64,000 bases of DNA from an uncultured Fibrobacter sp. (GTDB taxonomy: Bacteria > Fibrobacterota > Fibrobacteria > Fibrobacterales > Fibrobacteraceae): the NCBI GenBank assembly GCA_946414025.1, contig CAMKMX010000007.1:22587-86586 (forward strand). The letters are read 5' to 3'. The position numbers were made by a program, and so were the translations under genes. The notes beneath the pieces were generated by a model. That model was given only the letters and a program-made list of their open reading frames with translations. It did not search any database and was not told the origin of the DNA. Position 1 is the stretch's first letter. Each line of letters starts with the position of its first letter. Positions 52,509 to 60,767 of the stretch are shown here, piece by piece.

Positions 52509-52835
52509 TCATCCTCCAGCGAGCTTTACTGTATAGCCCTTTTTTTCCAGTTCGGCCTTTAGAATATTCCGCTTGTCGCCCTGGATTTCGATGTTGAAAT
52601 CCTTCACCGAGCCGCCTACCCCGCATTTCTGCTTGAGGGTGCGGGCAAGGTCTTTCAGAGCGTCTTCGTCCAGGGGGATGCCGGTCACCACGCTTGCCAT
52701 CTTGCCGCCACCCAGCCGCTTGAGCTGGATACGCACCACGCCGTCGCCCTGGGGGCGTTCCGCCTTGGGCTTTTCTTCCTTAACGCGGCCGATACCGCTT
52801 GCAAAGACCAGCGTGGACCTATCTTCTATTGACAT
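52509..52835 (-). CDS. SUI1/YciH-family translation factor
   Basis: Small protein related to eukaryotic eIF1, thought to affect start-codon choice in bacteria. It has 108 residues. The SUI1 domain covers about 38-105: VRIQLKRLGGGKMASVVTGI, then ALKDLARTLKQKCGVGGSVKDFNIEIQGD and LKAELEKKGYTVKLAG. The start is the ATG preceded by GGGGAGGCAAGG; the frame is open further up with TTG codons only. It overlaps the small membrane protein gene upstream by 17 nt. If many mRNAs here are leaderless, a SUI1 protein is of special interest. Confidence 0.88.
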   Translation of the reverse strand: MSIEDRSTLVFASGIGRVKEEKPKAERPQGDGVVRIQLKRLGGGKMASVVTGIPLDEDALKDLARTLKQKCGVGGSVKDFNIEIQGDKRNILKAELEKKGYTVKLAGG

Positions 52836-53010
52836 CCTTGCCTCCCCTGCCAAAGACAAACCCAAGAACCACGGCTACCAACACGTAAAACAGCACCGCC
52901 GAAAGAAGCGCCACCATTTCAGAGCCGCTCCATTTTTCAACCTGCACAAAGAGCAGCACAGAACATGGCATGGCCAATAGAAAGATGATTCCGGGAAGCT
53001 TATTCTTCAT
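52819..53010 (-). CDS. Small two-helix membrane protein
   Basis: A 63-residue hydrophobic protein with two membrane segments (about 6-23 and 32-54) and a basic end (GRGGKDVNRR). No family recognised and no clear ribosome site. It overlaps the SUI1 gene and heads the four-gene group; its reality rests on the membrane pattern and the overlap. Confidence 0.55.
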   Translation of the reverse strand: MKNKLPGIIFLLAMPCSVLLFVQVEKWSGSEMVALLSAVLFYVLVAVVLGFVFGRGGKDVNRR

Positions 53011-53024
53011 ATAAGGAAAGTTAG

Positions 53025-53088
53025 TTAGAGAAATGTGTAATGTGAGATGTGAAGTGTGTAATTAGTCATCACACATTCCACACTCCAC
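53025..53088. repeat. Low-complexity quasi-palindromic tract R5
   Basis: AATGTGTAATGTGAGATGTG is followed by ATCACACATTCCACACTCC, an imperfect inverted repeat of simple words. It could end transcription of the xylanase gene. CACATTCCACA also occurs in the tract at 5.7 kb. Confidence 0.6.
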
Positions 53089-53089
53089 A

Positions 53090-54733
53090 TTATTTCAACT
53101 CCACCATTTCACTCTTGCCGTTGACGGTCACCTTGTACTTACCGGGGTAGCCGCGGAACTTCACGTTGCCTTCAGCGTCAGCCGTAAAGGTCCCGTTGGT
53201 GGTCCACACCTTGTGCCACAGGTCGTAAATCAGCTTGCCGGCAGGCTTTTCGCGACCATCCATGGCCACGATACCGCCGTTCTTGACCCAGTGACGGCCA
53301 TCCCAGAAGCCCCACAGCAGAATACCTTCCACCGCCGGGTGGCTGAAGGCGATGCGCAGAATCATCTCGTAGCGCTTGGCCTGTTCCTCTTCGCCAAAAT
53401 ACATGCCCTTCTGCCAGTCGCCAAAGTCCAGCTCCGTAATCTTGATGGGGAGCCCCAGAGAACCGAGCCTGTCCAGGCGGGCCTTGATAAAGGCCGGATT
53501 CAGCTGACGGTCGCCAAAGTGGCACTGCACGCCGATACCGTGCACGGGGACTTTCCGGTCCAGCATTCCCTTGACCAAATCGTAGAAGCGTTCCGTTTCG
53601 CCGGCAGAAACCACGTTGTATTCGTTGATGAACAGCCTGGCATCGGGGTCGGCACGGTGGGCCCACACATGTGCGCTATCCAGCAGGTCCCAGCCACACT
53701 TGTTAAAGATGTAGGGCTCGTGGAAAGCCTCGTTCCACACATCGTATTCCTTGATGCGGCCCTTGTATTCCGAAACGTCGCGGGTGATGCGGTCCTTGAT
53801 CTTGCCCGCGATTTCCTTGCAGCTGCCCTGGTTGCCAAAGTGCTTGTCATAGCCGTAACCCTGATGTCCCCAGATAAGCGTGTGGGCGCGGAAGCCCCAC
53901 TTGTAGGCATCCACGTAGTCCAGGTACTGCTTGAATTCGTCGCGGCGGATCTTCCCTTTCTTGGGCTCGTATTCCGGCCACTTGAACTGGTTCTCGGGAA
54001 CGCCGTACCAGAAATACTTGTTGGCGGTCTTACGGTACCAGGTCTCGATACTGTCCTTGCTGGCATTCAACGCAAGTGCCGTACCGAAGGGGAATGCATG
54101 ACGCATGAGTTCCACCTTTACCTGGGCACCGGGAGCCGCCTTGAGGGTAAAGTCTTTTTTGCGGAGGCTGTCGATACGGGCGGCAGAACCGTTGTACCAA
54201 CTCATGTCATCCAGGCCTTCCACCTTCTCGATGGTCACGTCGTCCATCTGCATCCAGCCCTTGGCAAGCCCCACATGGAAGGTGACGTTGTTCAGGCCGT
54301 AACCTTTCTGGTCGGCAAGGAAAACCATGGAATAGGTCTTCCATTCGTTGGTAAGCAAGAAGGAGGCGCTTTCCTTTTGGCGGTAGTCCGGAGGGCCGCC
54401 CTGCACAATGGCGTTAATGGGCATGTTGCCCTTGGCCTTGAAGGTAAGCGTATAGTAGGTGGAATCGGCAAGCCACTTGGGCGGCTGCAACTGCAGGCCC
54501 CAACTGGGGTTCGGAAGCTCGGTCACCGTGACCTTCACGCCTTCGCTGCCATCTACGCCAAGGCCTTTCTCGCCCAGCTTGCCCTCGTACTTGGCAGGGC
54601 CATCGGGATTGTTCCAAATGTACCAACCTCCGTCTCCGTAAGACAAATCACCGTTGTCCAGCACATTCTGGGCCAAGGCGAAAGCCGACAGGGCGCAAAC
54701 CCCGATTCCAATATTCCTAAAAACATTAAACAT
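53090..54733 (-). CDS. Secreted GH10 endo-1,4-beta-xylanase with N-terminal CBM4_9
   Basis: Breaks down xylan outside the cell. It has 547 residues: signal peptide at 1-21 (ALSAFALAQ), a CBM4_9-type carbohydrate-binding domain at about 24-172 (WYIWNNPDGPAKYEG to MQMDDVTIEKVEG), and a GH10 barrel at about 205-510. The acid/base is E335 in DVWNEAFHEP and the nucleophile E434 in ITELDFGDW; PENQFKWPEYEP and AHTLIWGHQG are further GH10 marks. A short C-terminal beta region resembles a secretion-type tail. It matches the fibre-degrading life of Fibrobacter. No other hydrolase is adjacent. Confidence 0.94.
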   Translation of the reverse strand: MFNVFRNIGIGVCALSAFALAQNVLDNGDLSYGDGGWYIWNNPDGPAKYEGKLGEKGLGVDGSEGVKVTVTELPNPSWGLQLQPPKWLADSTYYTLTFKAKGNMPINAIVQGGPPDYRQKESASFLLTNEWKTYSMVFLADQKGYGLNNVTFHVGLAKGWMQMDDVTIEKVEGLDDMSWYNGSAARIDSLRKKDFTLKAAPGAQVKVELMRHAFPFGTALALNASKDSIETWYRKTANKYFWYGVPENQFKWPEYEPKKGKIRRDEFKQYLDYVDAYKWGFRAHTLIWGHQGYGYDKHFGNQGSCKEIAGKIKDRITRDVSEYKGRIKEYDVWNEAFHEPYIFNKCGWDLLDSAHVWAHRADPDARLFINEYNVVSAGETERFYDLVKGMLDRKVPVHGIGVQCHFGDRQLNPAFIKARLDRLGSLGLPIKITELDFGDWQKGMYFGEEEQAKRYEMILRIAFSHPAVEGILLWGFWDGRHWVKNGGIVAMDGREKPAGKLIYDLWHKVWTTNGTFTADAEGNVKFRGYPGKYKVTVNGKSEMVELK

Positions 54734-54821
54734 AAGCCGTTCCTCGCTTTTTTAGCAATATAATAAATGCTATTCACTTTTCAGGAATCCGTAGGCCCAA
54801 GCCCCCGCAGGTTTTTCACAA

Positions 54822-54863
54822 TTCAAAATTGAAGGGCGCCACCTAGGCAGCACCCTTATTGTG
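54822..54863 (-). terminator. Terminator of the sigma-54 activator gene
   Basis: Minus-strand stem AAGGGTGC / GCGCCCTT (one G-U) with a 10-nt loop, followed by CAATTTTG. Outer arms CACAAT / ATTGTG extend the palindrome. Confidence 0.6.
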
Positions 54864-54902
54864 AAGTTTTTGTTCCACTACATGACAAAGCAAGAATCAG
54901 CC

Positions 54903-56426
54903 CTATTTGGACTTGATGCCCAGCTTGTTCATGCGGTAGTTCATCATGCGGGGAGACACGCCCAGGTCGCGACCGGCAGCCGAAATGTTCCCCTCGTTAC
55001 GCTTGATGGCCTCCGTGATGATTTCACGCTCGTAGTTGTTCAGCATCACATCGAGAGGGGCAATTTTCGTGCTGGCAGCACCCGACTGACCCGTGCTGAG
55101 GCTGGTTTGGAGCGATGGCGGCAGGTTATAACTGTGAATACAGTCGTCGCTTGCGGTAAGCACCGCCCGTTCCATGCAGTTTTCCAGTTCGCGGACATTG
55201 CCCGGCCAGTGGTAGCTCATGAGCAGGTTGATGGCCGTCGTCGAAAGACGCACTACCTTCTTTGCGTAACGCAGGTTCATCTTCTCGATGAAATGCTCCG
55301 CAAGCAAGATAATGTCGGACTTACGCTTGGCCAAGTCGGGCATGGAAATGGGGAAAATGTTCAAGCGGTAGAAAAGGTCTTCGCGGAACTTGCCCTGGGC
55401 GATGAGTTCTTCCAGGTTACGGCTGGTAGCCGCCAAAAAACGAACGTCCGAATGGAGTTCCTCGTTGCTGCCTACCCTGCTGAAGGTGCGCTCCTGCAAG
55501 AACCGCAAGAGCTTCACCTGGGTCTGCATGGTAAGGTCACCGATTTCGTCCAAAAAAAGCGTGCCTCCGTTTGCCGCCTCGGCGCGGCCGATACGGCGGT
55601 TCACCGCTCCCGTAAAGGCACCCTTCTCGTGACCGAACAATTCACTTTCCACCAGGTTTTCCGGGAGGGCCGCACAGTTCAGGGTAATAAAGGGCTTGTC
55701 CTTTCTTGCAGACAAATTCACAATAGCACGGGCTATCATCTCTTTACCCGTACCGCTCCCGCCACGGATCAGGACCGTAGCGTCGCTGGGCGCCACCTGG
55801 CGTACCTGTTCGTAAATCAGCTGCATCTCCCGGCAGTTACCCACCAGGTCGCCCGGATTGTTAGAAAGCATGTCGCGGAGCTTGCGGTTCTCTTCCAGCA
55901 TGGCTTCGCGTTCGTTGTGCAGCTCGATACATTCGTTGGCCGCATCGCCCGTGATGTTGGCGATGATTTCCAGCAGGGCCACGTCGCGGTCCAAGTCCGT
56001 AGCACCATCCACCGGGCGGTCGATAGAGAGCGTGCCGATGACCTGGCCGTCGTGAATCAGCGGCACACAGATGAAGGCCACCTGGTTTTCGTAATGACGG
56101 CTCCCCGTGCGGTTCAAGAAGCGGGAATCCTTGCGAAGGTCGGGAATCACGTGACTGATGCCCCGCTCCGCTACATGGCCCGTAATGCCCTCGCCCATCC
56201 GGTACAATCCACGCTGTTTTTCGGATTCATCGAGCCCACGGGACGCCTCGATCTTGAGGGTATCGCCAAAGAGGAGCGCGAAAGTGCCCCGCAACATGCC
56301 CAGTTCGGATTCAAGAATGCCGAGCACGTTTTCCAGCAGCTTTTCCACGTTGCGCTCGTGGATGATGGCGACGCTGATTTTTTGAATAACCGAAATTTCG
56401 GAACCGATGGGAATTGGCATGGACAT
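54903..56426 (-). CDS. Sigma-54-dependent transcriptional activator with GAF sensor
   Basis: NifA-like enhancer-binding protein, 507 residues. GAF domain at about 20-170; a linker; AAA+ domain at about 195-425 with Walker A GGSGTGKE (222-229), the sigma-54 loop [15 protein letters not shown] (GAFTGA at 269-274), FLDEIGDL and the arginine finger in [10 protein letters not shown]-terminal Fis-type helix-turn-helix ([25 protein letters not shown]) at about 475-505. The HTH resembles NifA, but no nif gene is in the window, so the name is not used. GlnB-type or redox control is possible. Confidence 0.92.
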   Translation of the reverse strand: MSMPIPIGSEISVIQKISVAIIHERNVEKLLENVLGILESELGMLRGTFALLFGDTLKIEASRGLDESEKQRGLYRMGEGITGHVAERGISHVIPDLRKDSRFLNRTGSRHYENQVAFICVPLIHDGQVIGTLSIDRPVDGATDLDRDVALLEIIANITGDAANECIELHNEREAMLEENRKLRDMLSNNPGDLVGNCREMQLIYEQVRQVAPSDATVLIRGGSGTGKEMIARAIVNLSARKDKPFITLNCAALPENLVESELFGHEKGAFTGAVNRRIGRAEAANGGTLFLDEIGDLTMQTQVKLLRFLQERTFSRVGSNEELHSDVRFLAATSRNLEELIAQGKFREDLFYRLNIFPISMPDLAKRKSDIILLAEHFIEKMNLRYAKKVVRLSTTAINLLMSYHWPGNVRELENCMERAVLTASDDCIHSYNLPPSLQTSLSTGQSGAASTKIAPLDVMLNNYEREIITEAIKRNEGNISAAGRDLGVSPRMMNYRMNKLGIKSK

Positions 56427-56435
56427 AAGATAGCA

Positions 56436-56536
56436 ATTAGGATCTAGGGGTTAGGATCTAGGGGCTAGGATTTAGGGGCTAGGGTTAGGAATTAGGATTT
56501 AATCTCTAGTCTCTAGATCCTAGTCTCTAATCTCTC
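56436..56536. repeat. Low-complexity quasi-palindromic tract R6
   Basis: TAGGATCTAG occurs at 56438 and 56452, and its exact reverse complement CTAGATCCTA at 56513. TTAGGGGCTAGG words lie between. It may fold into a long imperfect hairpin between dapL and the activator gene. Confidence 0.65.
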
Positions 56537-56537
56537 C

Positions 56538-57746
56538 TTATAGTTTCTCTCTAATTCTCTTCAGGGCTTCGCAGGTGCGGGCGTAGTCGCCGAAGGCGGT
56601 CAGGCGGAAATACCCTTCGCCGCAGGGGCCAAAACCGCTACCGGGTGTACCCACCACTTCGCAGGTGGCAAGCAGGCGGTCGAAGAAATCGAAGGACTTT
56701 TCACCGCCTTCAATCTTCCACCAGATGTAGGGTGCATGCTCGCCGCCGAACACGGTATAGCCAGCCTCGGTCAGTTCCTTGCGGATAACGCCCGCGGTCT
56801 TCATGTAGCCCGCAATAACGGCCTTCGTCTGCTGCCAGCCGACCGGGCTGTAGATGGCTTCGGCGGCACGCTGGGTCACGTAGCTCACACCGTTGAACTT
56901 TGTGCACTGGCGACGGTTCCACATGGAATGGAGTTTCGAAAGTTCGTGAGGGATTACCGTGTAGGCGCAGCGCACGCCGGTAAAGCCCGCCGTCTTGCTG
57001 AAACTGCGGAACTCGATAGCGCAGGTGCGGGCTCCCGGAATCTCGAAAATAGAATGGGGCAGTGACTCGTCCTGGATATAGCAGTTGTAGGCGCCGTCGA
57101 AGAGTATTATCGCGCCGTTCTCGTTAGCGTAGTCCACAAACTTCTGGAGCGTCTCGCGGTTGAGCACCATGCCCGTGGGGTTGTTCGGGCTGCAGAGGTA
57201 AATCATCTGCACCGGATTCTTGGGCAGGTCCGGCTGGAAGTTGTTTTCGGCGGTGGACGCCAGGTAGGTGACCTTAGAAAAATGTCCGTCATTTTGCAAC
57301 ACGCCCGCGCGACCGGCCATCACGTTGGAGTCCAGATAGACCGGATAGACGGGGTCCGGGATGGCGACTTTTACATTTTCTGTAAAAAGCTCCTGGATGT
57401 TCGCCACATCGCACTTGGAACCGTCGCTGACAAAGATATCCTCCGGATCCATCTCAATCCCGCGGGAGGTGTACTCCCCCGCCACAATGGCCTGACGCAA
57501 AAAGTCGTAGCCCTGCTCGGGCCCATACCCGCGGAAAGTCCCCTTCTCCGCCATTTCGTCAACAGCCTTGTGCATGGCCTTGATGACTTCGGGGACAAGC
57601 GGCGTGGTCACGTCGCCGATTCCCAGGCGGATAATGTCGGCGTCGGGCTTTTTGCCCTGGTATTCGGCAATCTTTTTGGCGATGGTGGAAAAGAGGTAGC
57701 TGCCGGGAAGCAAGTCGTAATTTGGATTGATGATTGATTCGTTCAT
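56538..57746 (-). CDS. dapL: LL-diaminopimelate aminotransferase
   Basis: PLP enzyme that makes LL-diaminopimelate directly from tetrahydrodipicolinate, bypassing the succinyl or acetyl branches. It has 402 residues. Seen: NPNYDLLPGSYLFSTIAKK, RLGIGDVTTPLVPEV, FRGYGPEQGYDFLR, CSPNNPTG and the PLP lysine K251 in EFRSFSKTAGFTGVR; this pattern is specific to DapL. dapF lies just upstream on the same strand, so the two catalyse consecutive steps of lysine and peptidoglycan precursor synthesis. Confidence 0.96.
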   Translation of the reverse strand: MNESIINPNYDLLPGSYLFSTIAKKIAEYQGKKPDADIIRLGIGDVTTPLVPEVIKAMHKAVDEMAEKGTFRGYGPEQGYDFLRQAIVAGEYTSRGIEMDPEDIFVSDGSKCDVANIQELFTENVKVAIPDPVYPVYLDSNVMAGRAGVLQNDGHFSKVTYLASTAENNFQPDLPKNPVQMIYLCSPNNPTGMVLNRETLQKFVDYANENGAIILFDGAYNCYIQDESLPHSIFEIPGARTCAIEFRSFSKTAGFTGVRCAYTVIPHELSKLHSMWNRRQCTKFNGVSYVTQRAAEAIYSPVGWQQTKAVIAGYMKTAGVIRKELTEAGYTVFGGEHAPYIWWKIEGGEKSFDFFDRLLATCEVVGTPGSGFGPCGEGYFRLTAFGDYARTCEALKRIREKL

Positions 57747-57749
57747 AAT

Positions 57750-57899
57750 AAGTGGTCAGTGGTTAGTAAACAGTGGTTAGTGGTTAGGGGTAATGCAGGT
57801 TGAATTAGGAATTGAAATAATCGCGGCTTCGCCGCTTAAGTAAATAATTCCGAACTCCGAACTCCGAATTCCGAATTGTCCTCATTACTCACAACTCAT
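57750..57899. repeat. Low-complexity intergenic tract R7
   Basis: GTGGTCAGTGGTTAGTAAACAG-like words, then a hairpin GCGGC-TTC-GCCGC (57823-57835), then CCGAACTCCGAACTCCG and ACTCACAACTC. The hairpin may weakly end dapF transcription. Words are shared with R3 and R4. Confidence 0.6.
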
Positions 57900-58730
57900 T
57901 CAAATTTCCCCTCTAAATACTTCAGTAGCAGGGCCGGTCATGAGGACAGGGCCGCCGTCTTGATGCTTGATGTGGAGCGTCCCTCCATCAAGAATGATGT
58001 CGGCTTCGGCGCCCACGCGGCCCGTGCGCTGGGCCGCAACGAGGGTGGCGCAACTCCCGGTTCCACAGGCCATGGTGACGCCACAGCCTCGTTCCCAAAC
58101 CCGCATGCGGATTTGGGTGGGCGCCCCCTGCTCTGCAGGCAAGACCTGCGCAAACTCGATGTTACAGCGGTCCGGGAACTGCCTGTCCACCTCCAGGACG
58201 CACCCCCACTTTTCCAGCTGGATCTTCTCGATGTCATCGACGAAAATGACCGCATGAGGATTTCCCATGGAGACCGTCTCGGCGGTAAAGTCGAAACTGT
58301 CGGCGGAAAGCTTGATGCTCCCGAGAAAATCCCTGGGGAGGCCCATATCCACACAGACCCGACCGTCTTCCAGAAGCGAGGGCTTCACAAGACCGCTCTT
58401 GGTATGCAGAACAAAGACCTTGGTGCCGGCATCCTTGGCAAGCCCGCGGCTGACAATGAACTTTGCCACGCACCGCGTGGCGTTCCCGCACATGGCGGCC
58501 TCGGAACCGTCAGCGTTAAAGATGCGCATCTCGAAATCGACACCTTTTGTGCAACCTTCTCCTTCCAGCGGGGTCACGAGGACAACTCCGTCGGCGCCGA
58601 TACCGAAACGGCGGTCGCAAAGCTGAACAACTTGCTGTTCAAATCCATCGCCAAAGTCCAGCGATTCTCCCGGTTCCAGCAGCACGAAATCGTTGCCCAG
58701 GCCGGTCCATTTTGAAAATTTTAAACTCAT
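57900..58730 (-). CDS. dapF: Diaminopimelate epimerase
   Basis: Converts LL- to meso-diaminopimelate with two cysteines as acid and base. It has 276 residues. The catalytic pair is C81 in MCGNATRC and C222 in ACGTGSC; KWTGLGNDFVLL and RRFGIGADG open the fold, and MGNPHAV lies in the middle. The ATG before SLKF is chosen. A weak CAAATT box ends 7 nt upstream, and three palindromic TTTACA-N5-TGTAAA-type sites lie within 150 bp upstream, so it may be under a specific repressor. Confidence 0.95.
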   Translation of the reverse strand: MSLKFSKWTGLGNDFVLLEPGESLDFGDGFEQQVVQLCDRRFGIGADGVVLVTPLEGEGCTKGVDFEMRIFNADGSEAAMCGNATRCVAKFIVSRGLAKDAGTKVFVLHTKSGLVKPSLLEDGRVCVDMGLPRDFLGSIKLSADSFDFTAETVSMGNPHAVIFVDDIEKIQLEKWGCVLEVDRQFPDRCNIEFAQVLPAEQGAPTQIRMRVWERGCGVTMACGTGSCATLVAAQRTGRVGAEADIILDGGTLHIKHQDGGPVLMTGPATEVFRGEI

Positions 58731-58758
58731 GTCCGCCAATTTGCAAAAAATGTGCCAA

Positions 58759-58778
58759 TTTTACACAAAATGTTAAAA
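58759..58778. promoter_or_regulatory. Operator-like palindrome, site 1 (imperfect)
   Basis: TTTTACA-CAAAA-TGTTAAAA; core ACA-N5-TGT intact, one arm with an extra T. Lies about 30 bp before the dapF start. Confidence 0.35.
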
Positions 58779-58833
58779 TTCTCTAAAATTTGCGATTTTT
58801 GACTATTTAAGGCAACTTTTAGCCTTTTTACAT

Positions 58834-58850
58834 TTTACACAAATTGTAAA
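58834..58850. promoter_or_regulatory. Operator-like palindrome, site 2
   Basis: TTTACA-CAAAT-TGTAAA, perfect 6-bp arms. It sits inside the larger GGCAACTTT / AAAGTTGCC inverted repeat. Confidence 0.5.
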
Positions 58851-58864
58851 GTTGCCGATATTTA

Positions 58865-58881
58865 TTTACACATTTTGTAAA
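58865..58881. promoter_or_regulatory. Operator-like palindrome, site 3
   Basis: TTTACA-CATTT-TGTAAA, perfect 6-bp arms, 31 bp (about three helical turns) from site 2. Confidence 0.5.
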
Positions 58882-58920
58882 GCTATTCGCGCCGCAAGAA
58901 GTCCCCAAAGCATATCCCAA

Positions 58921-59152
58921 CGACGGGGTTTTAGGGGCAGGGCCCCTAGGAGAAGGGGGGGCGGAAGCCCCGGCAGAATGTGTAGATGATAGGGGATCCC
59001 CGCCTTCGCGGGGATGACGAGAGTGGGCGCGGGGATGACGAGAGTGGGCACGGGGATGACAACGAATACAATCGAGGATGACAGAGAATGGTGGCGGGAA
59101 TAACGAAGCCGGGGCTGCAGCCAGGGGGAGGCTTCCCCCTACCCCGACAAAA
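58921..59152. repeat. GC-rich composite repeat downstream of purF
   Basis: Begins CGACGGGGTTTTAGGGG and GGGCCCCTAGGAGAAGGGG, like the reverse complement of the block before hrpB. Then a palindrome ATCCCCGC-CTTC-GCGGGGAT (58996-59015), close to the hrpB insertions, and GCGGGGATGACGAGAGTGGG-type tandem copies, ending in CCAGGGGGAGGCTTCCCCC. Confidence 0.7.
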
Positions 59153-59172
59153 AATCATCATCCCGAACAGAC

Positions 59173-60558
59173 TTACCCGCAGCGGGTCTTTTTCGTGTCG
59201 GAGCCGATGTAGTCGGGATAGTCGTTGTCGAAACAGGCGGCGCAGTAATGCTCGCCCTCGCCGGTGCATTCCTTCATGCCCTCGACGCTCAGGTAGCCGA
59301 GGCTTTCGACGCCCAGCATCTTGGCGATTTCGTCGGGAGTCATGGAGCTTGCGGCCAGTTCGCCCTGGCTCGGGAAATCCATGCCAAAGAAGCAGGGGTG
59401 CGCCACCGGAGGCGATGCGATGCGGATGTGGACCTCGAGAGCGCCCGCGTCGCGCAACATTCGGGAAAGAATCTTGAGCGTCGTGCCGCGAACGATGGAA
59501 TCTTCCACCACGCACACGCGCTTGTTCTTGAGCACACCCTCTATGGGGTTGAACTTGAGCTTGACCTTCTGCTCGCGCACGTTCTGTGTGGGGTCAATGA
59601 AGGTGCGGCCCACGTAATGGTTACGGAGAAGCCCGATTTCAAAGCGGATGCCGCTGGCTTGCGAATAACCTAACGAAGCCGTGGTGGCGCTGTCGGGCAC
59701 GGAGATGACGATATCTGCGTCTACAGGGCATTCCTTCGCCAGTTGCTTTCCCATCTTGCGGCGAATCTTGTCACAACTTTGTTCGAAAATCTTGGAATCC
59801 GGGCGACTGAAGTAGATGTACTCGAAAATGCAATGGGCCAGCCTATCCTTGTGGGTAAAGCGCTCGGAGTGCAGCCCGTTCTGTGTGATGGTCAAGAATT
59901 CACCGGGCTGGATATCGCGCACGTAGTTTGCACCCAGCAGGTCAAATGCGCAGGTTTCGCTGGCCACGCACCAGGCCTTGCCCATGCGGGCAAGCGAAAG
60001 CGGGCGGAACCCGAAGCCGTCGCGGGCCACGAACATGGTGTCCTTGCTGATAAACACGAGGCAGAAACTGCCCGTAAATTTCGTGATGGCTTTCTTGATG
60101 GCGTCTCCCAGGGTGTCGGCCTCGGTGCGGGCGATTTCGTGCAGGAGAATTTCGGAATCGGAGGTGGTCTGGAAAATGTGCCCTTCGCTTTCCATTTCGG
60201 CGCGGAGTTCGGTGGCGTTGGTGATGTTTCCGTTGTGGGCTACCGCAAGCTGCCCCCACTTGCAACTCACCAGAATCGGCTGGGCGTTGGCGAGGGTCGA
60301 TGCCCCGGTAGTGCTGTAACGCACGTGGCCAATGCCAGCAAAGCCGTCAAATTCGTCGATGTTGTGTTCCCGGAGGAGGGTGGATACAAGCCCCATGGAC
60401 TTGCGGACGCGAACCTTGTCTCCGTCGGTGACAGCGAATCCGGCGCTTTCCTGACCGCGGTGCTGCAGGGCGTAAAGCCCCATGGTTATATTCCTCACGA
60501 CGGTATCGCCATTGTAGATGCCGATGACGCCGCATTCTTCGTGTAATTCGTCGAGCAT
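59173..60558 (-). CDS. purF: Amidophosphoribosyltransferase
   Basis: First enzyme of purine synthesis: glutamine plus PRPP to phosphoribosylamine. It has 461 residues. The N-terminal propeptide MLDELHEE precedes the nucleophile C9. The PRPP loop is VVEDSIVRGTT at 350-360. The Fe-S ligands of the Bacillus-type enzyme are all present: C243, C389, C439 and C442 (YCAACF), so the enzyme is probably oxygen-sensitive. GAGAGG lies before the ATG. A structured leader and two palindromic sites lie upstream. Confidence 0.97.
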   Translation of the reverse strand: MLDELHEECGVIGIYNGDTVVRNITMGLYALQHRGQESAGFAVTDGDKVRVRKSMGLVSTLLREHNIDEFDGFAGIGHVRYSTTGASTLANAQPILVSCKWGQLAVAHNGNITNATELRAEMESEGHIFQTTSDSEILLHEIARTEADTLGDAIKKAITKFTGSFCLVFISKDTMFVARDGFGFRPLSLARMGKAWCVASETCAFDLLGANYVRDIQPGEFLTITQNGLHSERFTHKDRLAHCIFEYIYFSRPDSKIFEQSCDKIRRKMGKQLAKECPVDADIVISVPDSATTASLGYSQASGIRFEIGLLRNHYVGRTFIDPTQNVREQKVKLKFNPIEGVLKNKRVCVVEDSIVRGTTLKILSRMLRDAGALEVHIRIASPPVAHPCFFGMDFPSQGELAASSMTPDEIAKMLGVESLGYLSVEGMKECTGEGEHYCAACFDNDYPDYIGSDTKKTRCG

Positions 60559-60608
60559 AACGCCTCTCTGAAATTTATGTCTCCCCTACCTCGAAGGTCA
60601 CAGCCCAC

Positions 60609-60691
60609 CCGTTCGGATGCAAGCAGGGAAACGGACGCGCCAGGCGTGCAAAAATCGTGCCATTTTACGGGTCAAGGGGTAAATGGCGCAC
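60609..60691 (-). ncRNA. Structured purF leader, possible fibro-purF-type cis-regulatory RNA
   Basis: On the minus strand the purF 5' region folds into a 10-bp stem, GTGCGCCATTT pairing with AAATGGCAC with one bulge (60657-60691), and a smaller CCGTT / AACGG stem (60609-60634). I recall a Fibrobacter-specific RNA motif named fibro-purF from comparative genomics, located upstream of purF; position fits, but the consensus was not checked. Confidence 0.4.
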
Positions 60692-60737
60692 GAGGTGGCA
60701 TTGTTGCGCAAGAATGGATTTGGGGCCGAGAAACGGT

Positions 60738-60754
60738 TTTACATTTTGTGTAAT
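60738..60754. promoter_or_regulatory. Operator-like palindrome, site 4
   Basis: TTTACA-TTTTG-TGTAAT; five of six arm pairs match. Between purF and carA. Confidence 0.4.
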
Positions 60755-60767
60755 GCAAAGTCGTAAA

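Larger units (their letters stand above)
58731..59172. other. Intergenic region dapF-purF: operator sites and repeats
   Basis: The left third is AT-rich, with three TTTACA-N5-TGTAAA-type palindromes and a 9-bp inverted repeat GGCAACTTT / AAAGTTGCC (58811-58856). The right part is GC-rich repeat DNA, described separately. No gene is seen. Confidence 0.7.

Noticed and set aside
54903..56426. Naming the sigma-54 activator nifA
   Set aside because: GAF-AAA-HTH order and HTH fit NifA, but no nif gene or other target is visible here.
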